Origin: Lachnospiraceae bacterium UBA7110
GTDB lineage: Bacteria; Bacillota; Clostridia; Lachnospirales; Lachnospiraceae
Direction of reading: 5' to 3'
Length of the DNA: 52,374 nt
NCBI GenBank assembly: GCA_002492295.1
Contig: DKYC01000157.1
Span: 1-52,374 of the forward strand
The notes beneath the pieces are model-generated. The model had not been told where the DNA came from, did not search any database, and saw nothing but the letters and a program-made list of their open reading frames with translations. A program made the translations under genes and the position numbers. Below, in pieces: positions 17,143 through 25,774 of the stretch; within the stretch, counting starts at the first letter, position 1, and the number at the start of each line of letters is the position of its first letter.

Positions 17143-19769
17143 TAAAGGATGTACTCTTTCACATAAGGGGTGACATAGAGCACATAAAAAGGAACACGGT
17201 TGTGGAAATCATTCTCGTGACGCTTGCCTTTATCATGTTGGTGCGTGTTTTTCCGCAGGGGGCGGTGCAGAACCATACCTATTCGCGGCAGAAGGCGTTT
17301 GACACATCAGCGCGCGGATCGTTAAAAGGGGATGCGTTTACAGGGAACGATAAAAAACTGCAGATGGTCTATTTTTCGCAGGAACATCTGCATGCTGTCA
17401 GATTATATATGGTATGCCGTGTGCCGGACAAAAGCAGGCGGTCGGATTATATCCTGCTGCGTCTGTACGACGAGAACTTTTCCTGCATTTATGAGGAACA
17501 GTGCTGCTGCGGGGACATTGAGGACGACGGATTCCTGACGGCAACGCCGGAGATTGACGTGGAGCCGGGTAAGGCATATTATTACGAAATCCTCATTCCC
17601 GAGGACTGCGGCGGTGTATTTGAACTGCCCGTGGCGGACAGAGGTGCGCTTGGGCAGACGGAAAACAGCACGCTTTACATTGATGGAATCATCAACGACG
17701 GTGTTGCCCTGATTGCGGATTTTGACTATGCAAAACCGCTTACGGCAGTCGGGATTCTTTTGTATGACCTGATAATTGTTGCTGTTGCTGTGGCTTTGTA
17801 CCTTGTTTCTGCTGTGGTGCTTTACGTGTATGATATTTATTTAACACAGTATAGGGAGCGCCTTGTTTGGTATTCCAGAATTGCCGCGAGTGTTGCAGCA
17901 GCTGGTTTTGCATTGTTTCTGTTTGTGTTTTCGGTAGTGCAGAACCGTTTTGGCGGCGGTGCGGCGGACAGGATTTTTTTTACCGTTGCAATCGCGGTCG
18001 GGATGGCGTGGATTCTGCTTGCGGTATGGCTGCGTGACCGCTATCCCGTGCCTGCAAAAAAAACAAGGCTGACCGTGGCGGGGAAACGTTCGCTGATTTG
18101 GAGAAATTATATACAGACCGTAAGCTTCGGACTTTTATTTTATGCGCTTTGTCAATATGTCAACGCGGACAGGGAATACTATCATTATACGAATACGCGC
18201 TGGATGCTGGTTTTTCTGGCGATTGCGTTTCTGATGATGTACAGTGGGGCGCAGTTTGTCAATATACCGGGCGCTTTGTGGCTAGTGTCATCCATCGCGG
18301 GCTCCGTGATTTACTGCAGGGGGTTTGAAAAGGGCACGAACGAGCGTGAGCTTGCCACCTTAACCTGTGCGGTGGTGGTATCATGGGGACTTTTGATTCT
18401 CAATATCCTGATGGCATGGTTCAAGGTGCTGCGCCGGGGGGAATACCGTTTTCAAAAGCCGTCGGCAGTTCAGACGGTATACGGCGGTCTGTGGATTGTG
18501 TTTTCGGCTCTGATGTATTTTTATCAGTTTGAAAAATTATGGGTTTACACAGCGACATTGCCCTTTGTGACAATGTTTTTCCTGCGTTTTACGCCTGCGC
18601 GGGGAAGCAGGTTTTTAAAAAATTTAACAAATGGGATTTTGCTTAGTTTTGGGTTTGTGGCGTTGTTCTGCTTTATCCACAGACCGCACCACTACTGGAT
18701 GCTTTACCGTTATGGCGGTATTTTCCACACGGTTGCGTGCACGGGAATGTATCTTGCCGTCGTGTTTGGCGCGGCGGTGGGGAAGCTGTTCGGGACATTC
18801 AGGGCGCGGGAAAACATCCTTGTGTGCTGTCCGTTTGAATGCTTTCTTGTGTCTGTTGTGGCAGGCTATATTTTCCTTACCATGTCGCGCACGGCGTATC
18901 TTTCCGCCTTTGTGACGGCGGTGCTGGTGGCGGTGCTTGCGGCATTTGCATTCCATAAGCTGCCTGCGGATGTATGGAGGGAAACGGGCATTCTTTTACT
19001 GATGGTGCTGCTTTGTTTTCCGCTTGTATTCAGCGCGGTCAGGATGATTCCCGCGGTAGTGAACGAGCCGGTACGTTATGACCTTGAGCATCAGGACAGG
19101 GGGTTTATGGTTTACCGGGGCGACCCGATTGATTCCGACAAGTATATGACTGTGCCGCGTTTTTTCTCTACATTGTTTGGACGTTTCCAAAAGGAGGAAA
19201 CCGTGACGGATGAAGAGGGCGACGATAACGGGGCGCGTGGCATCACCGTTGTCCGGGAGCCGTATCTCGTATACACGGGTGCGGATTTTGCGGGAATGGA
19301 TATAAGGGCGGCAACGGACGATGGGGACAGCAGCAGCCAGGAGGAAGAACAGAACGACGTATCGAACGGACGTTTTACTATTTTTATGGACTATGTAAAG
19401 GCACTGTCATTTGAGGGGCATGAAAAAATGGCGCTTGTCAATGAGGAAGGGAAGGAACACGTTCATGCGCACAATTCCTATTTGCAGGTAGCGTATAATT
19501 TTGGTATGATAGCAGGAGTGGTATTTTTGGCAATCTGTGCCATCAGCCTTTGGTATTCCGTCAGGCTTGCCATGACACAGGGAGAACAGTTTGGCATTTA
19601 TATTGTTCCGTTTGCACTGGTAGTTGTATTTGGGTTAATCAGCGTCACGGAATGGGCATTTCACCCATGCATTCCCGCGGGTTTTAGCTTTTTGCTGATG
19701 CAGCCGCTGTTCATTGGCAAAAGGCTTTCTCCGGATGCTAAGCCGCCAAAGCGGCAGGAGGAATTATGA
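17139..19769 (+). CDS. O-antigen ligase/polymerase-like membrane protein (Wzy/WaaL family)
   Basis: A very large polytopic protein (876 residues) that starts with GTG overlapping the previous stop. It has one N-terminal helix, an extracytoplasmic domain of about 180 residues, then about twelve helices. The signature HAHNSYLQVAYNFG (H776, H778) lies in the last large loop, as in Wzy_C/WaaL ligases and polymerases. The preceding loop (around residues 655-760) has an acidic, Ser/Glu-rich stretch. It likely polymerises or ligates the lipid-linked glycan on the outer face of the membrane. Usual Wzy and WaaL proteins are 400-450 residues, so the N-terminal domain is an addition. Confidence 0.85.
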   Translation: MIKDVLFHIRGDIEHIKRNTVVEIILVTLAFIMLVRVFPQGAVQNHTYSRQKAFDTSARGSLKGDAFTGNDKKLQMVYFSQEHLHAVRLYMVCRVPDKSRRSDYILLRLYDENFSCIYEEQCCCGDIEDDGFLTATPEIDVEPGKAYYYEILIPEDCGGVFELPVADRGALGQTENSTLYIDGIINDGVALIADFDYAKPLTAVGILLYDLIIVAVAVALYLVSAVVLYVYDIYLTQYRERLVWYSRIAASVAAAGFALFLFVFSVVQNRFGGGAADRIFFTVAIAVGMAWILLAVWLRDRYPVPAKKTRLTVAGKRSLIWRNYIQTVSFGLLFYALCQYVNADREYYHYTNTRWMLVFLAIAFLMMYSGAQFVNIPGALWLVSSIAGSVIYCRGFEKGTNERELATLTCAVVVSWGLLILNILMAWFKVLRRGEYRFQKPSAVQTVYGGLWIVFSALMYFYQFEKLWVYTATLPFVTMFFLRFTPARGSRFLKNLTNGILLSFGFVALFCFIHRPHHYWMLYRYGGIFHTVACTGMYLAVVFGAAVGKLFGTFRARENILVCCPFECFLVSVVAGYIFLTMSRTAYLSAFVTAVLVAVLAAFAFHKLPADVWRETGILLLMVLLCFPLVFSAVRMIPAVVNEPVRYDLEHQDRGFMVYRGDPIDSDKYMTVPRFFSTLFGRFQKEETVTDEEGDDNGARGITVVREPYLVYTGADFAGMDIRAATDDGDSSSQEEEQNDVSNGRFTIFMDYVKALSFEGHEKMALVNEEGKEHVHAHNSYLQVAYNFGMIAGVVFLAICAISLWYSVRLAMTQGEQFGIYIVPFALVVVFGLISVTEWAFHPCIPAGFSFLLMQPLFIGKRLSPDAKPPKRQEEL

Positions 19770-21625
19770 AAATATTAAATCATATGAATATGCAGCTGTT
19801 ACACAGACGGATTGTTCTTGTGATAATTGATATTATGATTGCGTGCATTGCAAGCATCATGCCGCTGTGGATCCGCTTTGAATTGAAATATACTGATATT
19901 CCGGAAATTTATTTAAGTTCCGCGTGGAATTTTATGTTTATCAATGTGGTGATTACGCTGCTGGTATTTTACCTGTTTAAGCTTTACCACAGTTTATGGG
20001 CATTCGCAGGTACTGCGGAGGCGCAGAATATCGTTGCAGCGTGCTGCCTTTGCGCGGTGCTGAATTTCCTTGGGATGAAGCTTTTGGCGTACCCGATTCC
20101 GCGCAGCTATTATTTTATGTATGTGCTTGTGCTGACAGGTGCGACAACGGCGGTGCGTTTTTCGTACCGGATTATCCGTGGGGCAAAACATAAGCATCAG
20201 AATAAGAAGAACGGCACAAGGGTCATGGTTATCGGTGCGGGTGAGGCAGGGCATGCCGTGATTAAGGAAATTACGAACAGTGATTTCAGCACCATGACCA
20301 TTAAATGCATTATTGATGACAACGAGACAAAGTGGGGGCGGTTTATCCTTGGCGTGCGGATTGTCGGAGGGCGCGACAAAATCGTGGAGTACGCGGCGCT
20401 ATACGGCATTGATGAAATAATCATCGCCATTCCGTCGGCAAACCGTGCCACGATGAAAGAGATTGTGGAAATCTGCAAGGAGACAAGCTGCAAGCTGCGG
20501 ACGCTGCCCGGCATATATCAGCTGGTAAATGGCGAAGTGAATGTCAGCAAGCTGCGCGATGTGGACGTGGAGGATTTGCTTGGGCGCGATCCGATTAAGG
20601 TCGATTTGGACTCGATTTTAAACTATGTGAAAAATAAAACAATCATGGTGACGGGCGGCGGCGGCTCGATTGGAAGTGAGCTTTGCAGGCAGATAGCGGG
20701 GCACAGGCCGGCAAGGCTTATTATCGTGGATATATATGAAAACAATGCTTATGAAATCCAACAGGAGTTGAAACGCAAATATCCGAAACTTGATTTGGTG
20801 GTACTGATTGCGTCGGTCAGAAATACGAACCGCATGAATAATATCATGAAGACATACCACCCTGATATTATCTACCATGCGGCGGCGCACAAGCATGTAC
20901 CGCTGATGGAAGTCAGCCCGAATGAGGCAATCAAAAATAATGTATTTGGCACGTGGAAAACGGCGCAGGCAGCTGCGATGTACGGTGTAAAGAAATTTGT
21001 GCTGATTTCCACCGATAAGGCGGTGAACCCGACGAACATTATGGGGGCGAGCAAGCGTATCTGTGAGATGATTGTGCAGACGTACAACCGCCATTACGAT
21101 ACGGAGTTTGTGGCGGTGCGGTTCGGAAACGTGCTGGGGAGCAACGGCAGCGTCATTCCGCTGTTTAAGCAGCAGATTGCAGCAGGCGGTCCGGTGACAG
21201 TGACGCACCCGGATATTATCCGCTACTTTATGACCATTCCGGAGGCGGTTTCACTGGTGCTGCAGGCGGGCGTTTACGCAAAGGGCGGGGAGATTTTCGT
21301 GCTTGACATGGGCGAGCCGGTGAAAATACTTGACCTTGCAAAGAATTTAATCAAACTTTCGGGATATAAGGTGGACGAGGATATTAAGATTGAATTTACG
21401 GGACTGCGTCCCGGTGAAAAGCTTTACGAGGAGCTTCTGATGAATGAGGAGGGCATGACGGACACGGAGAATAAGCTGATCCATATCGGAAAACCGATTG
21501 AGTTTGATGAGTCGAGGTTTTATGTGCAGCTTAATAAACTGAAGCACGCGGCTGAGGATGAATGTGAAGATATACGTCCGCTGATACAGGAGATTGTGCC
21601 GACGTATATCCCAAAAGAGGGCTGA
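19766..21625 (+). CDS. pglF: Membrane-bound UDP-GlcNAc 4,6-dehydratase (PglF/CapD/WbpM-like)
   Basis: A 619-residue protein with four N-terminal membrane helices, a CoA-binding-like Rossmann domain (VMVIGAGEAGH) and a C-terminal SDR dehydratase domain starting with TGGGGSIGSE near residue 296. The usual active-site tyrosine is replaced by Met (M426 in MGASK430), which is normal for this large dehydratase group. STDKAVNPTN precedes it. It makes UDP-2-acetamido-4-keto-2,4,6-trideoxyglucose for bacillosamine-type sugars. The aminotransferase that follows fits the next step. It overlaps the Wzy-like gene by ATGA. Confidence 0.92.
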   Translation: MKILNHMNMQLLHRRIVLVIIDIMIACIASIMPLWIRFELKYTDIPEIYLSSAWNFMFINVVITLLVFYLFKLYHSLWAFAGTAEAQNIVAACCLCAVLNFLGMKLLAYPIPRSYYFMYVLVLTGATTAVRFSYRIIRGAKHKHQNKKNGTRVMVIGAGEAGHAVIKEITNSDFSTMTIKCIIDDNETKWGRFILGVRIVGGRDKIVEYAALYGIDEIIIAIPSANRATMKEIVEICKETSCKLRTLPGIYQLVNGEVNVSKLRDVDVEDLLGRDPIKVDLDSILNYVKNKTIMVTGGGGSIGSELCRQIAGHRPARLIIVDIYENNAYEIQQELKRKYPKLDLVVLIASVRNTNRMNNIMKTYHPDIIYHAAAHKHVPLMEVSPNEAIKNNVFGTWKTAQAAAMYGVKKFVLISTDKAVNPTNIMGASKRICEMIVQTYNRHYDTEFVAVRFGNVLGSNGSVIPLFKQQIAAGGPVTVTHPDIIRYFMTIPEAVSLVLQAGVYAKGGEIFVLDMGEPVKILDLAKNLIKLSGYKVDEDIKIEFTGLRPGEKLYEELLMNEEGMTDTENKLIHIGKPIEFDESRFYVQLNKLKHAAEDECEDIRPLIQEIVPTYIPKEG

Positions 21626-21630
21626 AAATC

Positions 21631-21659
21631 TTGTATAAAACCAAATTTTGCCATATACT
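21631..21659 (+). promoter_or_regulatory. Possible sigma-A promoter before the pglE-like gene
   Basis: TTGTAT (21631-21636), 17 bases, then TATACT (21654-21659), in the 77-base gap after pglF. The -10 is close to consensus and the -35 is weak. It may give the pglE-pglC block its own transcript. Confidence 0.45.
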
Positions 21660-21702
21660 ATAGAGATAAGAAGAGTAATAAAGAGAGGGGAAATTCGGAA
21701 GT

Positions 21703-22971
21703 ATGTTCCAGGCAGAAAATCAATTTCATGTATTCGAAAAGAAAGTATGGCTTTCCAGTCCGACCATGCATGGCGAGGAAATGGCTTATGTAAAGGAAGC
21801 CTACGACACGAACTGGATGTCAACCGTGGGCGCGAACTTAAACGAATTGGAGCGTCTTGTATGCGAAAAGACGGGCTGCGGCTATGCGGTCGCGCTTGCG
21901 TCCGGAACGGCGGCGCTGCATCTGGCAGTAAAGCTTGCGGGGGTAAAGCGGGGAGATAAAGTATTCTGCTCCGACATGACGTTTGACGCGACAGTCAATC
22001 CCGTGGTGTATGAGGGCGGTGTCCCGGTGTTTATCGATACGGAATATGATACATGGAACATGGATCCCGTCGCGCTGGAGAAGGCGTTTGCGTTATATCC
22101 CGGGGTGAGGGTGGTCGTATTCGCACATCTGTACGGCACGCCTGCGAAGGTGGATGAGCTTAGGAAAATCTGCGACGCGCACGGAGCGGTGATTGTGGAG
22201 GACGCGGCGGAGTCATTTGGCGCAGCATATAAAGGGCAGCAGACGGGTACGTTTGGACAGTACAATTGTATTTCGTTTAACGGAAATAAAATTATCACAG
22301 GCTCTGCGGGCGGTATGTTTCTGACGGACGACTTGGAGGCGGCAAACAAGGTGCGCAAGTGGTCCACGCAGGCGCGGGAGAACGCGCCGTGGTACCAGCA
22401 TGAGGAGCTTGGCTATAATTACCGTATGAGTAACGTGATTGCAGGGATTGCGCGTGGTCAGATGGCGTATTTGGATGCGCATATTGCGGGGAAAAAGGTG
22501 ATTTATGAGCGGTACAGGGAAGGGTTCCAGGACCTCCCCGTTTCCATGAATCCGTTTGACGCGGCAAACTCGGAGCCGAATTTCTGGCTTTCGTGCATGC
22601 TGATTGACACGGATGCGATGTGTAAGCAGGTACGCAGTGAGTGTGAGGTCTTATACCAGCCGGAGCACGGCAAAAGCTGTCCGACGGAAATCCTTGATAC
22701 GCTTATGAAATACAACGCGGAAGGACGTCCGATTTGGAAACCCATGCATATGCAGCCGATTTACCGCATGAACGGGTTTGTTACAAGGGAGGGCGACGGC
22801 AGGGCAAAGACGAACGCTTACATAAGCGGCGGCAGTACCGGCAGGGACGGCAGACCGCTTGATGTCGGCATGGATATTTTCCATAGGGGACTGTGCCTGC
22901 CTTCCGACAATAAAATGACAAAAGAAGAGCAGGATGTAGTGATTGCAATGGTGAAAGCCTGCTTTGACTAA
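21703..22971 (+). CDS. pglE: UDP-4-keto-sugar aminotransferase (PglE-like)
   Basis: A 422-residue DegT/DnrJ/EryC1 aminotransferase. It has LSSPTMHGEEMAYVKEA at the N-terminus, ALASGTAALHLAV, EDAAESFGA and the PLP lysine K196 in SFNGNKIITGSAGG, which is the form seen in PglE and PerA/LegC-like enzymes. After pglF it should form UDP-4-amino-2-acetamido-trideoxyglucose. The C-terminal third includes a GGSTGRDGRPLD insertion that I have not placed in the standard fold. PglD, the usual next enzyme, is absent; see the ATP-grasp gene. Confidence 0.9.
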   Translation: MFQAENQFHVFEKKVWLSSPTMHGEEMAYVKEAYDTNWMSTVGANLNELERLVCEKTGCGYAVALASGTAALHLAVKLAGVKRGDKVFCSDMTFDATVNPVVYEGGVPVFIDTEYDTWNMDPVALEKAFALYPGVRVVVFAHLYGTPAKVDELRKICDAHGAVIVEDAAESFGAAYKGQQTGTFGQYNCISFNGNKIITGSAGGMFLTDDLEAANKVRKWSTQARENAPWYQHEELGYNYRMSNVIAGIARGQMAYLDAHIAGKKVIYERYREGFQDLPVSMNPFDAANSEPNFWLSCMLIDTDAMCKQVRSECEVLYQPEHGKSCPTEILDTLMKYNAEGRPIWKPMHMQPIYRMNGFVTREGDGRAKTNAYISGGSTGRDGRPLDVGMDIFHRGLCLPSDNKMTKEEQDVVIAMVKACFD

Positions 22972-23003
22972 GAAAGTGTGATAAAGCAGGGGCGGAGGCA
23001 ATA

Positions 23004-23669
23004 ATGGAACAGCATAAACAAGGCATTTATGAAAAATATATCAAAAGAGTATTTGACATCATCATATCGCTGACGGCATTAATCGTGCTAAGCCCCGTGC
23101 TTTTGGCGGTGGCAGTGCTCGTACGCATGAAACTCGGCACTCCCGTCATTTTCCACCAACAGCGCCCGGGCTACCACGAAAAGATATTCGGATTATGCAA
23201 ATTCCGTTCCATGACCGATGCGCGCGACCAAAACGGCGAACTTTTGCCTGACGAGGTACGTCTCACCAAATTCGGCAAAGCGCTCCGCGCGACAAGCCTT
23301 GACGAGCTCCCTGAGCTTTGGAACATCCTAAAGGGCGACATGAGTTTAATCGGACCAAGACCGCTGCTGGTAAAATACTTACCGCTCTACAACGACTTCC
23401 AAAAACAGCGCCACGATGTCCGTCCCGGGCTGACCGGATGGGCGCAGGTCAACGGCAGGAATGCCATCAGCTGGGAACAGCGTTTTGCATATGATGTCGA
23501 GTATGTGAAAAAGATATCATTCAAAATGGATTTAAAAATCCTGTTTCAAACGGTGGCAGTCGTCTTTCGCCACAGCGACATCAACAGCGCGACCGATGCC
23601 ACCATGGAAGCATTTACGGGAACAAAAACGCAACCCGAAACCAAACCGAAAACGGAGGAGCAGCCATGA
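23004..23669 (+). CDS. pglC: Initiating phosphoglycosyl transferase (PglC-like)
   Basis: A 221-residue monotopic phosphoglycosyl transferase that moves a phospho-sugar from a UDP-sugar to undecaprenyl phosphate. It has one re-entrant N-terminal helix, the catalytic pair D100-E101 in TSLDELPELWN, KGDMSLIGPRPLL, and RPGLTGWAQVNGRN. Size and motifs match PglC rather than the larger WbaP/CpsE. The C-terminal ~20 residues are Thr/Lys/Glu-rich and probably unstructured. It lies directly after the PglE-like gene and overlaps the ATP-grasp gene (ATGA). It probably starts the glycan with the bacillosamine-like sugar. Confidence 0.93.
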   Translation: MEQHKQGIYEKYIKRVFDIIISLTALIVLSPVLLAVAVLVRMKLGTPVIFHQQRPGYHEKIFGLCKFRSMTDARDQNGELLPDEVRLTKFGKALRATSLDELPELWNILKGDMSLIGPRPLLVKYLPLYNDFQKQRHDVRPGLTGWAQVNGRNAISWEQRFAYDVEYVKKISFKMDLKILFQTVAVVFRHSDINSATDATMEAFTGTKTQPETKPKTEEQP

Positions 23670-24661
23670 ATATATTATTTTGCAGCGTAGGACGCCGCTG
23701 TGAGCTATTAAAGGATTTCAGAAAAACGCTCGGCGATAAGGTGCGCCTGATTGTGACGGACAACAGCCCGTATGCGCCCGCACTCGCGTTTGCCGATGTC
23801 AGCTACCAGGTGCCGTTAATCCACGACAAGGCATATATTCCGATGATTTTGGACATATGTAAGAAGGAAGGAATCAATGCGGTGACTACCCTGATTGACC
23901 CTGAAATTGCAATCCTTGCCGAACACAGGGACGAATTTGAGGCGATTGGTGTGACCGTCCTTGCCCCGTACCAGAAAACGGCGGCGCTTTGCTTTGACAA
24001 ATACGAAATGTCCAAATACTTAACGGAAAAAGGTATTAACACCGTCAGAACGTACGGATGTTTTGCCGATTTTTGGAGAGCTTATAACAATAAGGAGATT
24101 GATTTCCCTGTGTTTGTAAAGCCCCGTACAGGAAGCGGAAGTGTCGGTGCAAGGAAAGTGGATACTTTTGAGCTGCTCGAGGAGCTGACCACGCAGGACA
24201 ACACACTGATTATCCAGGAGCTGATGACAGGCGAGGACATGGACGCTGATATTTACGTGGACACCGTCAGCCATAAGCCCGTTGCCATTTTCTCCAAAAG
24301 GAAGATTTCAACGACAATCGGCGGTGCGAACAAAACAATTTCGTTTAAGGACGACAATCTGTTTGCATTTGTGCGCAGTGCGCTTGCGGCATTCGAATTT
24401 AACGGTCCGCTCGACATGGATTTATTTTATCAGGACGGTACCTACTATCTTTCGGAAATTAACCCGCGCTTTGGCGGCGCATATCTGCACGCGTACGGTG
24501 CAGGCGTTGATTTTCCGAAGCTGATTTACACAAACGTGGTGGAGAAAAAAGAAAATGTGCCCTGCATCGGAGAGTATGAGGAGGACGTTGTCATGATGAT
24601 GTACGACAGCGTCGTTATCGAAAAGATGGACGCAATCAAAAAAAACATGGTAAGCCTATGA
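23666..24661 (+). CDS. ATP-grasp carboxylate-amine ligase in the pgl-type block
   Basis: A 331-residue ATP-grasp protein related to the CarB-like group. It has an N-terminal Rossmann-like domain (ILFCSVGRRCELL), the nucleotide-binding FVKPRTGSGSVGARKV, IIQELMTGEDMDADI and the metal-binding SEINPRFGGAY. It overlaps both pglC and the following GT4 by ATGA. The family joins a carboxylate to an amine using ATP. In Neisseria the PglB2 variant carries an ATP-grasp domain that places glycerate on the 4-amino sugar. As no PglD acetyltransferase is present here, this enzyme is the best candidate to acylate the 4-amino group with some carboxylic acid. Confidence 0.88.
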   Translation: MNILFCSVGRRCELLKDFRKTLGDKVRLIVTDNSPYAPALAFADVSYQVPLIHDKAYIPMILDICKKEGINAVTTLIDPEIAILAEHRDEFEAIGVTVLAPYQKTAALCFDKYEMSKYLTEKGINTVRTYGCFADFWRAYNNKEIDFPVFVKPRTGSGSVGARKVDTFELLEELTTQDNTLIIQELMTGEDMDADIYVDTVSHKPVAIFSKRKISTTIGGANKTISFKDDNLFAFVRSALAAFEFNGPLDMDLFYQDGTYYLSEINPRFGGAYLHAYGAGVDFPKLIYTNVVEKKENVPCIGEYEEDVVMMMYDSVVIEKMDAIKKNMVSL

Positions 24662-25767
24662 AAATACTGATTTTAACCAATTATGCGAACGGTCTGTACC
24701 TGTTTCGCAAGGAACTGCTGCAGGCATTTTCCAAGGACGGGAACGAGGTATACGTTTCGTTGCCGCCCGACGAAAATATGGACAGGCTAAAAGACCTGTG
24801 CCATATCATCCAGACGCCATTTGACAGGCGCGGGATGAATCCGTTTCAGGATTTAAAGCTGTTTCTTTCCTATTTGAAACTCTTGCGCAAACAGAATCCC
24901 GACGTGGTGCTTACCTATACCATCAAGCCAAACCTCTACGGCGCACTCGCCTGCCGAATCAGAAAAGTGCCCTGTTTATGCAATGTCACAGGGCTTGGCA
25001 CGGCGATAGAAAGCGGCGGGATATTAAGTAAGTTTCTGCTTGGCTTTTACCGTATTTCCATGAAGGATGCGCAGCGGATATTTTTCCAAAACATGAAAAA
25101 CCGTGATTTTATGAACAAAAACGGCATTGCGCTGGAAAACAACGCACTTTTGCCGGGCTCCGGGGTGAATTTGATTGAACATCCGTTCCGGGAATATCCG
25201 CCAGAGGACAAGCATATCCGTTTCCTTGCGGTAATACGCATTATGAAGGATAAGGGGATTGAGGAATACCTTGAGGCGGCACGTATCATGAAAAAAAGGG
25301 ACAGGCGGCTGAAATTTTATCTTGTGGGCGAGTACGAGGAAGAGACAAGAGCGCTGTATGAGCCGCAGATTAAGGCGCTTGCGGAGGAAAAAACCATCAA
25401 GTATTTCGGACATATTGACAATGTGGAGGAGGTCATGGCGCGCAGCCATGTGATTGTACATCCTTCTTACCATGAAGGGCTTTCCAACGTCCTGCTTGAG
25501 GCGGCGGCATGCGGGCGTCCGGTGCTGGCAAGTGATGTAAGCGGCTGTATTGAAACGTTTGTGGACGGTGAGAGCGGTTTTTCCTTTGAGAGTAAGAGCA
25601 CGGACGCCATCGTCAGGGCAATGGAAAGAATCCTTGCGCTCTCCCATGAAGAACGGCGGCAGATGGGCATTGCAGGCAGGGCATGGGTCGAGAAAAATTT
25701 TGACAGGAATATCATTATCCAAACATATCGGAACGAACTAAAGGAACTAAAAAATAAAAGGAGATAA
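24658..25767 (+). CDS. GT4 glycosyltransferase (PglA-like)
   Basis: A 369-residue GT-B glycosyltransferase of family 4. NPDVVLTYTIKPNLYGA and CNVTGLGTAIE in the N-domain match the PglA/WbpX-type group that adds the second sugar to lipid-linked bacillosamine. The C-domain has HPSYHEGLSNVLLEAAACG with the E-x7-E motif. It is translationally coupled to the ATP-grasp gene. It probably transfers a hexose or HexNAc to the first sugar. Confidence 0.9.
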   Translation: MKILILTNYANGLYLFRKELLQAFSKDGNEVYVSLPPDENMDRLKDLCHIIQTPFDRRGMNPFQDLKLFLSYLKLLRKQNPDVVLTYTIKPNLYGALACRIRKVPCLCNVTGLGTAIESGGILSKFLLGFYRISMKDAQRIFFQNMKNRDFMNKNGIALENNALLPGSGVNLIEHPFREYPPEDKHIRFLAVIRIMKDKGIEEYLEAARIMKKRDRRLKFYLVGEYEEETRALYEPQIKALAEEKTIKYFGHIDNVEEVMARSHVIVHPSYHEGLSNVLLEAAACGRPVLASDVSGCIETFVDGESGFSFESKSTDAIVRAMERILALSHEERRQMGIAGRAWVEKNFDRNIIIQTYRNELKELKNKRR

Positions 25768-25774
25768 AGTAAAA

